Positions 46,198 to 56,984 are shown, counted from the stretch's first letter. The stretch: 64,000 bases of DNA from Burkholderiales bacterium (GCA_016195825.1 JACPYV010000040.1:1-64000); one strand, 5' to 3'. Translations and numbers: made by a program. Notes: generated by a model not told the origin, from the letters alone.

Positions 46198-48102
46198 ATG
46201 AACTCATCCCTTCTTAAAAAATCTCTAATTGCTGCGGGAATAATGACGTCCTGCTGTGCTTATTCTCAAGATATTAACATCAGCCTGCCTCATCTCAAGT
46301 TCTCGAACGTAGCCAATGTAAATCTTTTGTCCGGATGGGTAAAGGTCCAGCAGCCGACCGTAACTATCGGACAGGGAAGTTTTGAACTGGCGCACGCGCT
46401 CAATTTTGATCGCGAGGTGATCGTGTCGACAGGGTCAAAGGACCCGTACCACGGCACAGTCGAGAAGGTAGTGCGTCCTGGCTGCACTGTCTACCAGTAC
46501 CCAGATTGCGGACACTTCGCGGTTTCCTTTGGCAATTACAGTGAAATATTCATTGAAAGCCCGTCGGGATTTTATCCGTTCACGGCCAGCGGGTCCACGT
46601 TGGCACGCGATCCCAGCACAGGTGGATTCATATTCAGCACTCCAGATGGAACGCGTTTCACAGCTGACCTTTCAGCAACTGGTGAACGATATTCCTCTAC
46701 ACCACGCGACTACGTCGCGGTAACCAAGGTGCAGACGGCAAACGGGGTAACAATAGATATTTCTTACTTGTCTACCGTTTACCAACGCTCCGACGGAGCT
46801 GCTATTCCTATGCAGCGTATTAGCGGAGTTAAATCGAACGCTGGATACGGACTTAAATACCGTTTCGGAAGTAACAGCACGCCAACAGAACCGACATTGG
46901 GAGCATGGAGTACCCCAACGTCCATCGTTGCATATAACACAACGACAGAATATTGCGACGAAAATCTGCCCGACTGTTCTTTCACGACAGCATGGCCTAC
47001 TGCTTCTTTTTCGAAAACTCAGCTCAACGCGGACAGTTTTGAACTAAGTGTGGTGGACCAAGGTGGCGGAGTTACAAAATATTTGAATCGTCAACTGTCG
47101 TTAGGGGAATGGCGCATTACAAATATTAAGTCTCCCAGCTCACCAACTGCGTACACGTCAAATTTTACGTACGACAGCTTCATACATTGTTCTTTCGGTG
47201 ACGGAGCCGCTTGGATCGTGCTCAATTGCTATCGCGTTAGACCGTTTATCGTTTCATCCGTAGAGGACCGCGACGGGACTACGACCTTCACATACGAAAA
47301 AATTCCAGGGCCCAATGCCTCTGGCATGTCTCCCGATTCCCCGATCCAGTCTCGTTGGCATAGTAAAGCAACAAGCGCGGCGGGAAAGTCGCTCTCGATT
47401 GTCTACAGCAATAGTTCAAGAGGAGGGCTGGAGTTCTCAGGAAACGGATCAACAACCATTGGCCCGAACAAGATTACGTTCACCAATAACTTGATGACCC
47501 AATACCGCGAGATTGATGGCAAACAGTTTAACTATGAATATGACGCTCGCGGAAACATAACCGCTCGTATTCAGCGACATTCATCCGACTCAGCGCAGGA
47601 CTTATACGTTCGCGCCGATTTTGATTTGACATGCACTTATCCTGTCAAATGCAACAAGCCAAACTGGATGAAAGACGAGCGCGGAAACCAAACCACTGTT
47701 GAATACGATACTGTCCACGGCGGCCCGTTACGAATTACCGGCCCAGCCGACGATAATGGAATCTCTCCACAAACTCGGAATACGTACGCCCAACGATATG
47801 CATGGATAAAAGCACCAAGCGGGGCTTATGTCCGCGCGAGCGCACCAATTTGGATGCTTAGCGAAAGTAGTACTTGTAGAAAGGGGCGCCCTCACGTTTC
47901 AGGGGTGGGCTGTGAGCAGCCTGGAGATGAAGTTAAGGTCGTTTACGACTACGGCCCTGATTCGGGACCCAACAATTTAAACTTAAGAGGACAGGCCGTT
48001 TACGCAGGCGGTTCGATCAAAAGAACATGTCTGGCCTACAACCTTCGCGGAGAGAAAATCAGCGAAACGTCCCCGAACGCCAATGCGGCAGCATGCTCTT
48101 AA
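46198..48102 (+). CDS. Exported RHS N-terminal-like protein (middle gene of a split YD set)
   Basis: 634 residues from ATG 46198 with AGGTGG 8 bases upstream. Signal peptide [16 protein letters not shown]. The chain has beta-rich repeats, RHS-like [33 protein letters not shown] and [21 protein letters not shown], but no C-terminal RHS core motif or toxin. It ends [21 protein letters not shown]. The next gene starts 14 bases after its stop in another frame with its own signal peptide. It could be a helper shell half or the front part of an ancestral single RHS gene. Confidence 0.75.
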   Translation: MNSSLLKKSLIAAGIMTSCCAYSQDINISLPHLKFSNVANVNLLSGWVKVQQPTVTIGQGSFELAHALNFDREVIVSTGSKDPYHGTVEKVVRPGCTVYQYPDCGHFAVSFGNYSEIFIESPSGFYPFTASGSTLARDPSTGGFIFSTPDGTRFTADLSATGERYSSTPRDYVAVTKVQTANGVTIDISYLSTVYQRSDGAAIPMQRISGVKSNAGYGLKYRFGSNSTPTEPTLGAWSTPTSIVAYNTTTEYCDENLPDCSFTTAWPTASFSKTQLNADSFELSVVDQGGGVTKYLNRQLSLGEWRITNIKSPSSPTAYTSNFTYDSFIHCSFGDGAAWIVLNCYRVRPFIVSSVEDRDGTTTFTYEKIPGPNASGMSPDSPIQSRWHSKATSAAGKSLSIVYSNSSRGGLEFSGNGSTTIGPNKITFTNNLMTQYREIDGKQFNYEYDARGNITARIQRHSSDSAQDLYVRADFDLTCTYPVKCNKPNWMKDERGNQTTVEYDTVHGGPLRITGPADDNGISPQTRNTYAQRYAWIKAPSGAYVRASAPIWMLSESSTCRKGRPHVSGVGCEQPGDEVKVVYDYGPDSGPNNLNLRGQAVYAGGSIKRTCLAYNLRGEKISETSPNANAAACS

Positions 48103-48115
48103 ACCAGGGGTCAAA

Positions 48116-50734
48116 ATGAAAACCGCAGCAAGAGAATGTTTGTTGAACTTGGCAATCGGATTTGCTTCGTTGTCCGTGGCGCCGCATGCGATTGCCCAGT
48201 CAGCATTCACAACCAGTTTTCGGTTTGACGCCGCTGGCCGGCTAACCGGTGAAATTAAAGCCAATCCTCATATTGGAGGCGAAAGCGCGCCCAATGCACC
48301 GGTAATTTCCGGCTACCAAGCCGTTAGAAACACAATTGATAGCCGCGGCTTAGTAGTTCGGATTGAGAAAGGGATTTTGCAGTATTGGCAATCTGACGCC
48401 GTCAATCCAATCAATTGGCCTTCATTCGCTGTAACCCAATCAATCGAATTTTCATACGACAATTGGGGCAGAAAATTAACAGAAAGCACAGTCGCAGATG
48501 GCGCGACAAAGGCGCTTACGCAATACAGCTATGACTTTGCCGGTCGGCTCGAATGCACCGCTATCCGGATGAATCCTGCCGCGTACTCTACGCTACCAGC
48601 CAGCGCATGCACCTTGGGCACCGAGGGAAGCTTTGGGCCAGATCGAATCGTAAAAGTTACTCTAGATTCCGAGTCGCGAGTCACGCTCATAGAGAAGGGT
48701 TATGGTTCAGATAAGAAAATTAATTTCGCCGAATATAATTATTACGCTGGAGGCCCACTGGAAAGCGTAAAAGACGCAAACGGAAACAAAAGCTATTACG
48801 TGTATGACGGCCTGGTACGCCTTAAGCGACTTCACTTTCCTTCGGTTGATACTCCGAATCAATATAGCACTTCCGACTTTGAGGAATATGAATATAACAA
48901 GAGTGGTAGTCGTACATCTCTTCGCAAAAGAGACAGCCGAGTTATTACTTACGACTATGACGCCCTAAATCGGGTCAGGTCACAGAGCCATCCCGCCGGG
49001 ACAGTCCGTAATCTCTTTTTTGGTTATGACCTGCGTGGACTACAAGAGTACGCTAGGTTCGACTCACATACCGGCGAGGGCGTGACGGTAAGCTATGACG
49101 GATATGGGAAACCGTTGGCAGCGGTTACGAACCTTAACGGCGTATCTAGGTCTTTAACGTACACGCACGACCTAGAGGGTAATAGAAAAACAATCACACA
49201 CCCCGATGGCAAGACTTTTCAATATTCTTATGACGGGTTGAACCGACTTTCGATCATTAAGGAAAGTGGAACAAATCTTGTCCTTGCAGCTATCGAATAC
49301 GACGCTTCTGGTCGCCGCAGCGTGATAGGGCGCGGTCGCGCCAATAACGGCGGCCAATGGATCGATGCCCTGAAGACAACCTATAACTATGACGGGGCCG
49401 ACCGCCTGGGAGGTTACACGCATGATCTGGCGGGCACGACTTATGACGACGCCAGAACGTTCACTAGAAACCCGGCCCATCAAATTACTTCTCGCTGGAT
49501 GGGAAACAATGCATTTGATTATGGGCAATACACTTCCGGGACAACGGTTTATAAAGCAAACGGCCTAAATCAATATAAGGAAATTACTGCGGCCTCGACA
49601 TTGGCGCCAACCCATGACGCGAACGGAAATATGACGTGGGATGGGTCTACCACTTACTCATATGACGTTCTTAACCGCCTGACGTATGTTCCAAGCAAAG
49701 GTGTGACGATCTCCTACGACCCGATGGGTCGGCTTTCACAAACTTCCGGCGGCAGTTCGGGTACCACTCAATATCTGTTTGACGGTGATCAGCTAGTAGC
49801 GGAGTTCTCAGCCAGTGGAGCTATAGCGCGACGGTATGTGCATAGCGACCGGGGAGATGAGCCGCTGGTCAGTTATGAGGGCGCTGCAGTTGACGCAGCA
49901 AGCAGGCGTTATTTGCAGTCTGACCATCAGCATTCCGTTACGTCGATTGCAAATTCGACTGGTACGGGCTTGTACCCGAACAGTTATGACTCGTATGGAG
50001 TCCCGACAAATGTTAATTTTGGAAGATTCCAGTTTACGGGGCAGCTCTCGCTACCGGATCTGCAAGGGCTATATCATTACAAGGCGCGGTTCTACCAGCC
50101 AGCTATTGGACGCTTTCTCCAAACTGATCCAGTCGGATACAATGACGACGTAAATCTCTATTCTTACGTTGGAAATGATCCGGTAAATAATATCGATCCA
50201 AGCGGTCAAAGCTTGCTCGACGTTGGTTTCCTTATCGCCGACACGGTTGAATTGATTCAGGCCGTCCGATCTGGGCAGGGGGTAATACAGGCGACTGGCA
50301 TGATCCTGCTAGATCTGCAGCCAATTCCGGGCCTTAGAGTCGGCGCGAAATTGCTTCAGAATGCAGAGCACGGTGCAGAGATAGTGCTAAAGATGAAAAA
50401 GGGATGGACGGCAGCTCAAAAGGAAGAGGCTACAGCTAAAGTTGCTCACCTCAACGAAGAGGCCGCGAAGGGCAATCTTGTCGTCACAGAAACAACCAAA
50501 AAAGCGAGCAATGCGAGAAGGGAACTTGCAAAGAAGAATGGCAAGGAGGTACAAAAGGGTAAGGACGCTGATCACAAGACTGACAAGCAGCTTGGAGGAA
50601 GCGACGACGCATCTAACCTGTGGGAATTGGATGAAAGTGTGAACCGTTCGCTTGGTTCGCAAATTCAAAAGCAAATTGAGAAGCATCCGGCGGGAAAGAA
50701 GATCTGCAGTGTGATCATTAAGGACTGTGATTGA
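48116..50734 (+). CDS. Exported RHS/YD-repeat protein with HNH-like nuclease tail
   Basis: 872 residues from ATG 48116 with AGGGG upstream and signal peptide ending near IAQSAF. Many YD repeats (for example [15 protein letters not shown]) lead to the RHS core with [53 protein letters not shown], ending near residue 698. The last 174 residues are variable toxin-type sequence with a Lys-rich helix and a [12 protein letters not shown]...NLWEL...VNRSLG motif near 818-848, fitting an HNH-superfamily DNase. An immunity-like gene follows 10 bases later. Signal peptides are unusual for T6SS RHS effectors, so export by Sec plus a secretin is likely. Confidence 0.85.
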   Translation: MKTAARECLLNLAIGFASLSVAPHAIAQSAFTTSFRFDAAGRLTGEIKANPHIGGESAPNAPVISGYQAVRNTIDSRGLVVRIEKGILQYWQSDAVNPINWPSFAVTQSIEFSYDNWGRKLTESTVADGATKALTQYSYDFAGRLECTAIRMNPAAYSTLPASACTLGTEGSFGPDRIVKVTLDSESRVTLIEKGYGSDKKINFAEYNYYAGGPLESVKDANGNKSYYVYDGLVRLKRLHFPSVDTPNQYSTSDFEEYEYNKSGSRTSLRKRDSRVITYDYDALNRVRSQSHPAGTVRNLFFGYDLRGLQEYARFDSHTGEGVTVSYDGYGKPLAAVTNLNGVSRSLTYTHDLEGNRKTITHPDGKTFQYSYDGLNRLSIIKESGTNLVLAAIEYDASGRRSVIGRGRANNGGQWIDALKTTYNYDGADRLGGYTHDLAGTTYDDARTFTRNPAHQITSRWMGNNAFDYGQYTSGTTVYKANGLNQYKEITAASTLAPTHDANGNMTWDGSTTYSYDVLNRLTYVPSKGVTISYDPMGRLSQTSGGSSGTTQYLFDGDQLVAEFSASGAIARRYVHSDRGDEPLVSYEGAAVDAASRRYLQSDHQHSVTSIANSTGTGLYPNSYDSYGVPTNVNFGRFQFTGQLSLPDLQGLYHYKARFYQPAIGRFLQTDPVGYNDDVNLYSYVGNDPVNNIDPSGQSLLDVGFLIADTVELIQAVRSGQGVIQATGMILLDLQPIPGLRVGAKLLQNAEHGAEIVLKMKKGWTAAQKEEATAKVAHLNEEAAKGNLVVTETTKKASNARRELAKKNGKEVQKGKDADHKTDKQLGGSDDASNLWELDESVNRSLGSQIQKQIEKHPAGKKICSVIIKDCD

Positions 50735-50744
50735 GGTGCTACAA

Positions 50745-51290
50745 ATGAGATTCACGAAGTTTGTGAGCTTATGTGAGGGGCCGAGTCGCGGCGATCTGGT
50801 CGGAGCGGATGTGAGCTCCAATGAGTTGCTAGACGTTGCCCCTGAGCTAACCGTGTTGAAAGGTGCTTTTCGCTTTGTCGACGACCAAAGCAGAAAGCGC
50901 TGGACTAAAATAGTCGAGGCGGCGTTTCCGGGTTTCGAAGGAATAATCGAAGTCTTCGGGTTCGACTGGACCGGTAGAGCTTTTGGGATTGATACCCGCG
51001 ACGACGAGATCGTGCGCTTTGACCCCGACACCGGTGATACTGTCACCGCAGCCGAGTCACTGTTCGACTTTCTTGAAAACGAGCTTGTAGAATGGCCTGA
51101 CGATATGGTTGAACTTGCTTTTTTTCAAGCTTGGCGCGACAAGCATGGCCCGGTTCCCGTCGGAAAATGCGTCGGTTTTAAGACGCCGTTGCGTCTCGGC
51201 GGCAAGGATGAAGATGCTAATAAAACTGTTTCTGATCTGGAGGTATATTGGGATTTTGCAATACAGATTCGCTCGCAGACTGCACGGTGA
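50745..51290 (+). CDS. Putative immunity protein (Tdi1/DUF1851-like)
   Basis: 181 residues from ATG 50745 (GAGGTG 6 bases upstream). N-terminal GAD-like half with AFPGFEGIIEVFGFDWTGRAFGID, then DPDTGDTVTAAESLFDFLENEL and the C-terminal VGKCVGFKTPLRLGGKDED, resembling the Tdi1 C-terminal (DUF1851) domain found in immunity proteins of DNase effectors. No signal peptide, so it protects from the cytoplasm, fitting a DNase. Directly after the toxin gene on the same strand. Confidence 0.75.
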   Translation: MRFTKFVSLCEGPSRGDLVGADVSSNELLDVAPELTVLKGAFRFVDDQSRKRWTKIVEAAFPGFEGIIEVFGFDWTGRAFGIDTRDDEIVRFDPDTGDTVTAAESLFDFLENELVEWPDDMVELAFFQAWRDKHGPVPVGKCVGFKTPLRLGGKDEDANKTVSDLEVYWDFAIQIRSQTAR

Positions 51291-51454
51291 GGCTTCCATC
51301 CCCTCGGACACAACAACAGTAAAGCTCCCGCGCCTGGCGCTCCAAATAGCCGCGCGCCGGGTCAAATGACAGGCTAGAACCAGTTAACCGCCTCAATCGC
51401 CGAAAAAGAATGCTGGCATATTGTGTAGGTGCGACGAAGCGGTAAAAGGAAGGG

Positions 51455-51895
51455 ATGACGAAGAACTGTCCCCATCTCCGACAGACCGGATTCACACTTC
51501 TGGAGCTTCTGGTCGTGATGGTTATCATCGGCTTGCTGGCCAGTTATGTAGGTCCGCGTTTCTTTGGTCAGATTGGCAAGTCCGAGATCAAAGCTGCCCG
51601 GGTGCAACTCGATGCGCTGGATAAAGCATTGGCGGCCTACCGCCTCGACGTAGGCGCCTATCCGAGCACCGAGCAGGGCCTTAAAGCTTTGGTCGAACGG
51701 CCGAATGATGAAGTGAAATGGTCGGGGCCCTATCTTTCCAAAGCAGTGCCGTCCGATCCCTGGGGCCGTCCTTACGCGTACAGCCTGCCCGGAGATAACG
51801 GACACGACTACGAGCTGTCAAGTTTTGGCAAGGATGGTCAGCGTGGCGGTACCGACGAGAACGCCGACATAAGCGTCTGGGGTAATGGTCGTTGA
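51455..51895 (+). CDS. GspG-like major pseudopilin of the second T2SS-like operon
   Basis: 146 residues. A type III (prepilin) signal with GFTLLELLVVMVIIGLLASYVGPRFF cleaved after the Gly, then the GspG hallmark LDALDKALAAYRLDVGAYPSTEQGLKAL, DPWGRPYAYSLPG and a calcium-site-like tail. AAGGAAGGG precedes the ATG. First gene of a nearly gapless operon, 164 bases after the immunity gene with no obvious terminator between. Confidence 0.92.
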   Translation: MTKNCPHLRQTGFTLLELLVVMVIIGLLASYVGPRFFGQIGKSEIKAARVQLDALDKALAAYRLDVGAYPSTEQGLKALVERPNDEVKWSGPYLSKAVPSDPWGRPYAYSLPGDNGHDYELSSFGKDGQRGGTDENADISVWGNGR

Positions 51896-51910
51896 CGCGA
51901 AGAGGTTTGG

Positions 51911-53107
51911 ATGCGCATCCAGTTGGACGTCGTGCGGGGCCGTGACAAGCCGGAAGTGATCGAAATTGTTGCGCAGAGCGTGGCCGAGGCGCAGGCGCGC
52001 GCGCAAGAGCAGGGGTACACGGTCCTGACTCAACGACCCATCGGCTTTCGATCGCTGCACGGTATCGCGCTCTCACCACGTCGCGCTCCCCGTTTCGATA
52101 CAAACGTCTTCTTGGAACAGTTGCGCGATCTACTCAATGCTGGCCTCAGTCTGATCGAAGCTTTGCAGACGCTCGAGCAGGCGGCCACCGAGCGGCAACG
52201 ACTGGTTCTGCAGCCGTTGATTCAGCGGCTACGCGGTGGGCAGAAGATGTCAGAGGCACTGAGCGCGGATAGTCACTTCTCGCCGCTACTCGTAGCACTC
52301 GTGCAAGCGTCGGAATGGACCTCTGACCTGCCTCAGGCGCTGAGCCGACATCTAGAGCACGAGCAGCGCCTTGCGGAGCTCCGACATCGACTTACGTCGG
52401 CGGCTATCTATCCGTTGCTGCTCGTTTGCGTTGGTTCGGCGGTGCTTCTGTTCCTCTTGCTCTACGTGATGCCACGCTTCGCCCGTGTGTTCGCCGGCAT
52501 GAGCGGCGAACTACCCTGGTCTGCGCGCGCGATGGTGTGGTGGTCTCAGTGGCTGCAAACGAACGCCGCATGGCTGGCCTTCGCAGTGAGCCTAGGTCTG
52601 GCGATGCTCGTCCTGGCTGCAGCCTCGCCTTCCGCCCGTGCGCAAGCACAACAGCGCCTGCTTCGGTGGGCTCCGCTGCGTGCCCATTTGCGTACCTACT
52701 TTCTCGCTCGCTGGTATCGCGCGACCGGCATGTTGGTCACAGGCGGCGTACCTTTGCCAGAGGCGCTCGCTCTGTCGAACGTGCTGTTGCCACAAGGTCT
52801 GCGCCCGTCTGGCCTGGCGACCGAACAGGCGCTGCGTGACGGCTATTCACCAGCGGAAGCGCACGCTCGCGCTGGCATGACGACACCTGTCGCCGAACAG
52901 TTGATGCGTGCCGGTGAGCGCACGGGGGATCTGGGTGGCGTACTCGCTCGAATCGCCCAATTCCACGACGCCGAAGTCACGCGCAGTCTCGAGCGCGGCA
53001 TGCGAGCTTTGGAGCCGATCGTGATGGTTTTTATCGGCGTGGGTGTCGGCACGGTGGTGGTCCTGATGTACTTGCCGATATTTGAGCTCGCGGCGGCAAT
53101 CCAATGA
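51911..53107 (+). CDS. GspF-like inner-membrane protein (second system)
   Basis: 398 residues. N-terminus about 60 residues, then two T2SSF domains with FDTNVFLEQLRDLLNAGLSLIEALQTLEQAA near 58-85 and GVPLPEALALSNVLLP near 278, and hydrophobic helices near 175-195, 215-240 and 370-392 (VMVFIGVGVGTVVVLMYLPIFEL). Its stop overlaps the next start (ATGA). Distinct in sequence from gspF at 3426. Confidence 0.9.
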   Translation: MRIQLDVVRGRDKPEVIEIVAQSVAEAQARAQEQGYTVLTQRPIGFRSLHGIALSPRRAPRFDTNVFLEQLRDLLNAGLSLIEALQTLEQAATERQRLVLQPLIQRLRGGQKMSEALSADSHFSPLLVALVQASEWTSDLPQALSRHLEHEQRLAELRHRLTSAAIYPLLLVCVGSAVLLFLLLYVMPRFARVFAGMSGELPWSARAMVWWSQWLQTNAAWLAFAVSLGLAMLVLAAASPSARAQAQQRLLRWAPLRAHLRTYFLARWYRATGMLVTGGVPLPEALALSNVLLPQGLRPSGLATEQALRDGYSPAEAHARAGMTTPVAEQLMRAGERTGDLGGVLARIAQFHDAEVTRSLERGMRALEPIVMVFIGVGVGTVVVLMYLPIFELAAAIQ

Positions 53108-54675
53108 ACTTCGAGGAACTAGGCGCTTCGTTGGAAATGCCGGTGCAGCGGATGCAGACGTTGATTGCATGGCTGCCACTTTTCGATCTCTTGCCTTTTG
53201 CTGAATGCGCGCGCCGGCGCTGCGCGTTGTTGCGCGAGCCGAACGACGAGTCGGTGAAGCATTTCGTCGTTACCCAGCCTGACGACTCCTATATGGTGGC
53301 CTGGGCGCGCACGCGCTTTGGAGCATTGCGGATTTCCCTCGCCAGTTCCGAGACTTTCGATGCGTGGCTGGCGCATTGCGAGAGTCGCCTCACGGCACTG
53401 GGCAGCTTGACGCTCGCCAATCAAACTGGGACCTCCGCGACCATAGCGAATGACGCCGCAGCTCTAAATCTGCGCGACATCGGCATGGATGACAGTCCGG
53501 CCGTGAGATTCGTCAATTCCACGCTCTATGACGCGCTGAAGACCGGCGCCTCCGATATCCACCTCGAAAGCGATCCGGCCGGCCTGAACGTCAAGTTCCG
53601 CCTGGATGGCGTGCTGACGGCCATTCGTCGCATCGAAGGCGCCGCGCTCGCGGCCCAGGCAATCAGTCGCATCAAGGTCATGGCCCAACTCGATATCTCT
53701 GAGCGACGCGTGCCCCAAGACGGGCGGCTCCAGATCGCGTACGCTGGCCGCTCCGTCGACGTGCGAGTGTCCATCATGCCAAGCGTGCATGGCGAAGACG
53801 GCGTGTTGCGAGTTTTGGATCGGCAGCACCTCGCAGAAAGCCTAGAAGGACTGACCCTCGCGAAGCTCGGATTCGACGATGCCTCGGCACAGGCACTCAA
53901 AGCGTTGTGCCGGAAACCGCATGGCATGCTCCTCGTGACCGGGCCGACCGGTTCGGGCAAGACGACGACGCTTTACGCAGCAATCACAGAGACTCATCAG
54001 TCGCGCGACAAGATCATCACGATCGAAGATCCCGTTGAGTACCAGCTTCCGGGAGTGCTGCAGATACCGGTGAACGAGCGCAAAGGCCTTAGCTTCGCGC
54101 GTGGCCTACGCTCCATCCTGCGCCACGACCCCGACAAGATCTTAGTCGGCGAGATTCGGGACGCGGAAACTGCCCAGATAGCCGTGCAGTCGGCACTCAC
54201 CGGCCACCTCGTCTTCACGACTGTTCATGCAAACAACGTCTTCGACGTGGTCGGACGATTCGAGCAGTTCGGGATCGATGCCTACACATTCGCTTCCGCC
54301 ATCAACGGCGTTCTCGCGCAGCGGCTGTTGCGGCGCGTGTGCCGGCATTGCGCGGGTCCTCTGGACGAAGAGGAGGTATCGGCGCTCGGTGTGGACTGGC
54401 ACGAGACCAGAGCTTGCTTCGTGGGCTTCCCAAGGCTGATGAAGGCACACGGTTGCGAGAATTGTCGGGGCACGGGGTATGCCGGCCGGTTGGCCATGGG
54501 CGAGTTGCTCCATCTAACCCCGACGCTGAAGTCTCTCGTATCGGCTCGGGCGCCGCTCGCTGAAATCCAGGCAGAAGCCGAACGCAGTGGTTGGCGCAGC
54601 CTTCGCACACTGGCCATTGAGATCGCGCTGCAAGGTCTGACGACACCTGAGGAGGTCGATCGTGTGGCCGCTTGA
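53104..54675 (+). CDS. GspE-like secretion ATPase (second system)
   Basis: 523 residues. A long N-terminal region of about 130 residues precedes the ATPase: DIHLESDPAGLNVKFRLDGVL near 150, Walker A GPTGSGKTTTLYAAI near 280, DPDKILVGEIRDAETAQIA near 345, and the four-cysteine element CRHCAGP (near 420) and CENCRGTGYAGR (near 457). It energises the operon's pseudopilus. Overlaps gspF by 4 bases and the next gene by 14. Confidence 0.94.
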   Translation: MNFEELGASLEMPVQRMQTLIAWLPLFDLLPFAECARRRCALLREPNDESVKHFVVTQPDDSYMVAWARTRFGALRISLASSETFDAWLAHCESRLTALGSLTLANQTGTSATIANDAAALNLRDIGMDDSPAVRFVNSTLYDALKTGASDIHLESDPAGLNVKFRLDGVLTAIRRIEGAALAAQAISRIKVMAQLDISERRVPQDGRLQIAYAGRSVDVRVSIMPSVHGEDGVLRVLDRQHLAESLEGLTLAKLGFDDASAQALKALCRKPHGMLLVTGPTGSGKTTTLYAAITETHQSRDKIITIEDPVEYQLPGVLQIPVNERKGLSFARGLRSILRHDPDKILVGEIRDAETAQIAVQSALTGHLVFTTVHANNVFDVVGRFEQFGIDAYTFASAINGVLAQRLLRRVCRHCAGPLDEEEVSALGVDWHETRACFVGFPRLMKAHGCENCRGTGYAGRLAMGELLHLTPTLKSLVSARAPLAEIQAEAERSGWRSLRTLAIEIALQGLTTPEEVDRVAA

Positions 54676-55375
54676 ACGCAGACGAGACGTCTTGAGGATT
54701 GGCCGTGCGCGCATCGAGCGTTGGCGTCTGAGTCATGGGGGCTTGGAGCTTCGCGACCAACACAGCATTCATCACCAGGAAGGTTTGCTCGTCGACGGGC
54801 TTCGGGAGCCTCTCGCGAAACTGCTCAGCAACGCGCCAGACAAGAAGCCTGTCGACGTTGTGCTGGAGTCGGCTTGGCTGCCGCTGATGCTGCTAGACCT
54901 CAGTCCGGGCTTTTGGTCGGACGCGAAGCTGCGCGCACTGCTGAGTCACAACCTCGGCGAGGTCTATGACCAGCTCTACGGGCGCACCGAAGACTGGGAT
55001 ATGCAGTTCGACTATCACCCAGGCGATTCACGGGCAGTGGGCTACGGGCTAGCTCGCGAGGTCAGAGAATCGATTGCCGAAACAGCCGCCACCGCCGGCC
55101 AGAATCTCGCATCTATTCAACCCGCCTTTCAATGGGCCGCGCGGCGATTGAAGCGCCCTGATGGCTGGTGGGCTTGGATTGAGCAGGATCGCGCATTGCT
55201 GTCGCGAATCGCAAATGGAAGAACGGTATCGCTGAACGCGGCGGCGCCGCTGCCGCTCGACGAGGCGGACAGCATGCGCTTGATCCGCATTGAGGCCAGA
55301 CGGCACGGAGACGCCGCTCCGCCCAGCGCTGTCACGGCGGGCTGGTGCGCCCCTTGGACAGCGGTAGTGACATGA
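54662..55375 (+). CDS. GspL/PilM-like component (short)
   Basis: 237 residues from GTG 54662 inside the end of the gspE gene. It has the actin-like fold hints of PilM/GspL proteins (RIGRARIERWRL, VDVVLESAWLPLMLLDLSPGFWSDAKLRALL), but is shorter than PilM (about 350) and has no transmembrane helix. Position between the ATPase and a PilN-like gene supports the call; sequence support alone is weak. Confidence 0.6.
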   Translation: MWPLERRRDVLRIGRARIERWRLSHGGLELRDQHSIHHQEGLLVDGLREPLAKLLSNAPDKKPVDVVLESAWLPLMLLDLSPGFWSDAKLRALLSHNLGEVYDQLYGRTEDWDMQFDYHPGDSRAVGYGLAREVRESIAETAATAGQNLASIQPAFQWAARRLKRPDGWWAWIEQDRALLSRIANGRTVSLNAAAPLPLDEADSMRLIRIEARRHGDAAPPSAVTAGWCAPWTAVVT

Positions 55376-55890
55376 GCGTTGTACGGATTGACTTTCTGCA
55401 TTCACGGCGGACCGCATGGCCCGGCGTTGGGTTACTGCTGCTCGGTGCCGGCTCGCTGGCCGCAGCCCTGTGGATTGATCGAAGCTGGGCAGCGGAGCGG
55501 GCGGCACGCCAGGAGTTTGAACGCGCACGGCTGGAGACCGCGAGCAAAGCGCGGCGGGCCGCTTTGCTGCCGCTCCCCATAACCCTGGAGCAGCGGCGCA
55601 TGCAACGCATTGCGCCGGTGCTGCGTCAGCCCTGGCTGCCAACGCTGCGGCTGATCGAGAACGCTACCGAACCGCCGATCTATCTGCTGGGGTTGTCCAT
55701 CGAACCAAACACCGGCACGGTGCAGATGGAAGGCGAAGCGCCAGACTTCAAGTCCGCATTGCTATACGTGCAGGCCATCGACGAGGAAGGTCTGCTCGGC
55801 CCCGCTCAGATCCGCTCGCATGAGCAAGTCAATGAAGCGGGCCGCTCTGCGGTGCGCTTCAAGATTGCCACTCGATGGATCGTCAGATGA
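55372..55890 (+). CDS. PilN-like bitopic inner-membrane protein
   Basis: 172 residues from ATG 55372 (ATGA overlap with previous). The pattern is that of PilN: short cytoplasmic N-terminus VVRIDFLHSRR, one TM (WPGVGLLLLGAGSLAAALWI), then a coiled coil (RAARQEFERARLETASKARR) and a periplasmic ferredoxin-like domain (IYLLGLSIEPNTGTVQMEGEAPDFKSALLYVQAI). It should pair with the next gene as in PilN/PilO or GspL/GspM. Confidence 0.7.
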   Translation: MSVVRIDFLHSRRTAWPGVGLLLLGAGSLAAALWIDRSWAAERAARQEFERARLETASKARRAALLPLPITLEQRRMQRIAPVLRQPWLPTLRLIENATEPPIYLLGLSIEPNTGTVQMEGEAPDFKSALLYVQAIDEEGLLGPAQIRSHEQVNEAGRSAVRFKIATRWIVR

Positions 55891-56405
55891 TTGAGAAAAT
55901 CATGGTGGTCGCAGCTCGCGCATACCAGCGGCTCGGAGCAACTGGCCTGCTGGGATTCGCGCTTCTTAGCGCGGCCTCAGTAACGTACCTCGCTGCGTGG
56001 CAGCGGCATCGGCAAGACTCGACGGCGGTGGTGCCACCCGCGTCTACCGACAACGCCGTCATACTGCCTGCCGCTACGCCAGGCCGATTGGCATTTCCAG
56101 CGAGCTCGGACATCCCCTTGCTGCTGAGCCGGATCCAGCGCGCAGCAGTCAAGCAAGGCCTAGGTTGGCCACGTGCCGACTACCGCATCAATGCAGCAAC
56201 CGCCGACTCTTCGGCGACCTTCGAGGTGCATTGCACGTTGAAGGGGCCGTATCCGGCCGTTCGCGGCTTCGTCACCGCTTTACTGCAGGACACACCGGCA
56301 CTCACGCTGCGCGAGTTCTCCTTGAGCCGCTCGAGCACCGACGTCCCCGAGGTCGAAGCGAAGTTGTCGATCCTGATCCACCTCGCCTCGGAGGGCCACA
56401 GGTGA
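55887..56405 (+). CDS. PilO/GspM-like bitopic protein
   Basis: 172 residues from ATG 55887 (ATGA overlap; alternative ATG 55875). One TM near residues 14-36 (LGATGLLGFALLSAASVTYLAAW), a linker, then a periplasmic domain with IPLLLSRIQRAAVKQGL and FEVHCTLKGPYPAVRGFVTALLQDTPALTLREFSLSR, typical of the PilO/GspM ferredoxin-like fold. Follows PilN-like and precedes the PilP/GspC-like gene. Confidence 0.7.
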   Translation: MIEKIMVVAARAYQRLGATGLLGFALLSAASVTYLAAWQRHRQDSTAVVPPASTDNAVILPAATPGRLAFPASSDIPLLLSRIQRAAVKQGLGWPRADYRINAATADSSATFEVHCTLKGPYPAVRGFVTALLQDTPALTLREFSLSRSSTDVPEVEAKLSILIHLASEGHR

Positions 56406-56980
56406 AGCCACGGCGCCTCCATCTACTGCTTGCCGTGGTCGCCTTGCTGCTGGGGCTCCGGTGGTGGGCGCCGCCCCTGCAAGAGCCTGCCATTGAAGTC
56501 GCGGCGGCCGTTGCCCGCCCCAAGGCTTCTGCGCCTACTGCGACGCCACAGGTCAATATGGGCGAAGCGCTGGACCTGTCCGGTGGAACTAGGGAAATCG
56601 ACGCAAACGAGCCGCGCGACCCGTTTGCCGTACGGCAGCCCACCCCCCCGGCCGCGCCTGCTCCGCTGCCGTTGCCCATGATGGTCGCTGTGGCGCAGCC
56701 CCTGGTCGGGCCGCCATCACCGCTGCCTCCGCCAGTGACACCGCCCCCAGCGCCACCTCCATTCCAGGTGGTCGGCAGTTGGCGCGACGATGGAGGAATC
56801 AGCGTCTTCGTGGTGGGCCCACGGGGGCTTCAACAGGTTCGTGCCGGCGACGTGATCGCGGACTACCGCTTCGCGAGAGTCACGTCTTCGCAGATCCAGC
56901 TGAAGCACTTGCCTTCTAATCGCGACGTCTCTCTTCCCGTGCCCGTCGGCACTGAATCGACCTTCTTGACCGTGCCCTGA
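56402..56980 (+). CDS. GspC/PilP-like periplasmic linker protein
   Basis: 192 residues from GTG 56402 (GTGA overlap). One N-terminal TM (LHLLLAVVALLLGLRWW), a Pro-rich stretch of about 70 residues, and a C-terminal small beta domain with FQVVGSWRDDGGISVFVVGPRGLQQVRAGDVIADYRFARV, the HR-domain pattern of GspC and PilP that contacts the secretin N-terminus. The secretin gene follows after 4 bases. Confidence 0.75.
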   Translation: MKPRRLHLLLAVVALLLGLRWWAPPLQEPAIEVAAAVARPKASAPTATPQVNMGEALDLSGGTREIDANEPRDPFAVRQPTPPAAPAPLPLPMMVAVAQPLVGPPSPLPPPVTPPPAPPPFQVVGSWRDDGGISVFVVGPRGLQQVRAGDVIADYRFARVTSSQIQLKHLPSNRDVSLPVPVGTESTFLTVP

Positions 56981-56984
56981 CATC

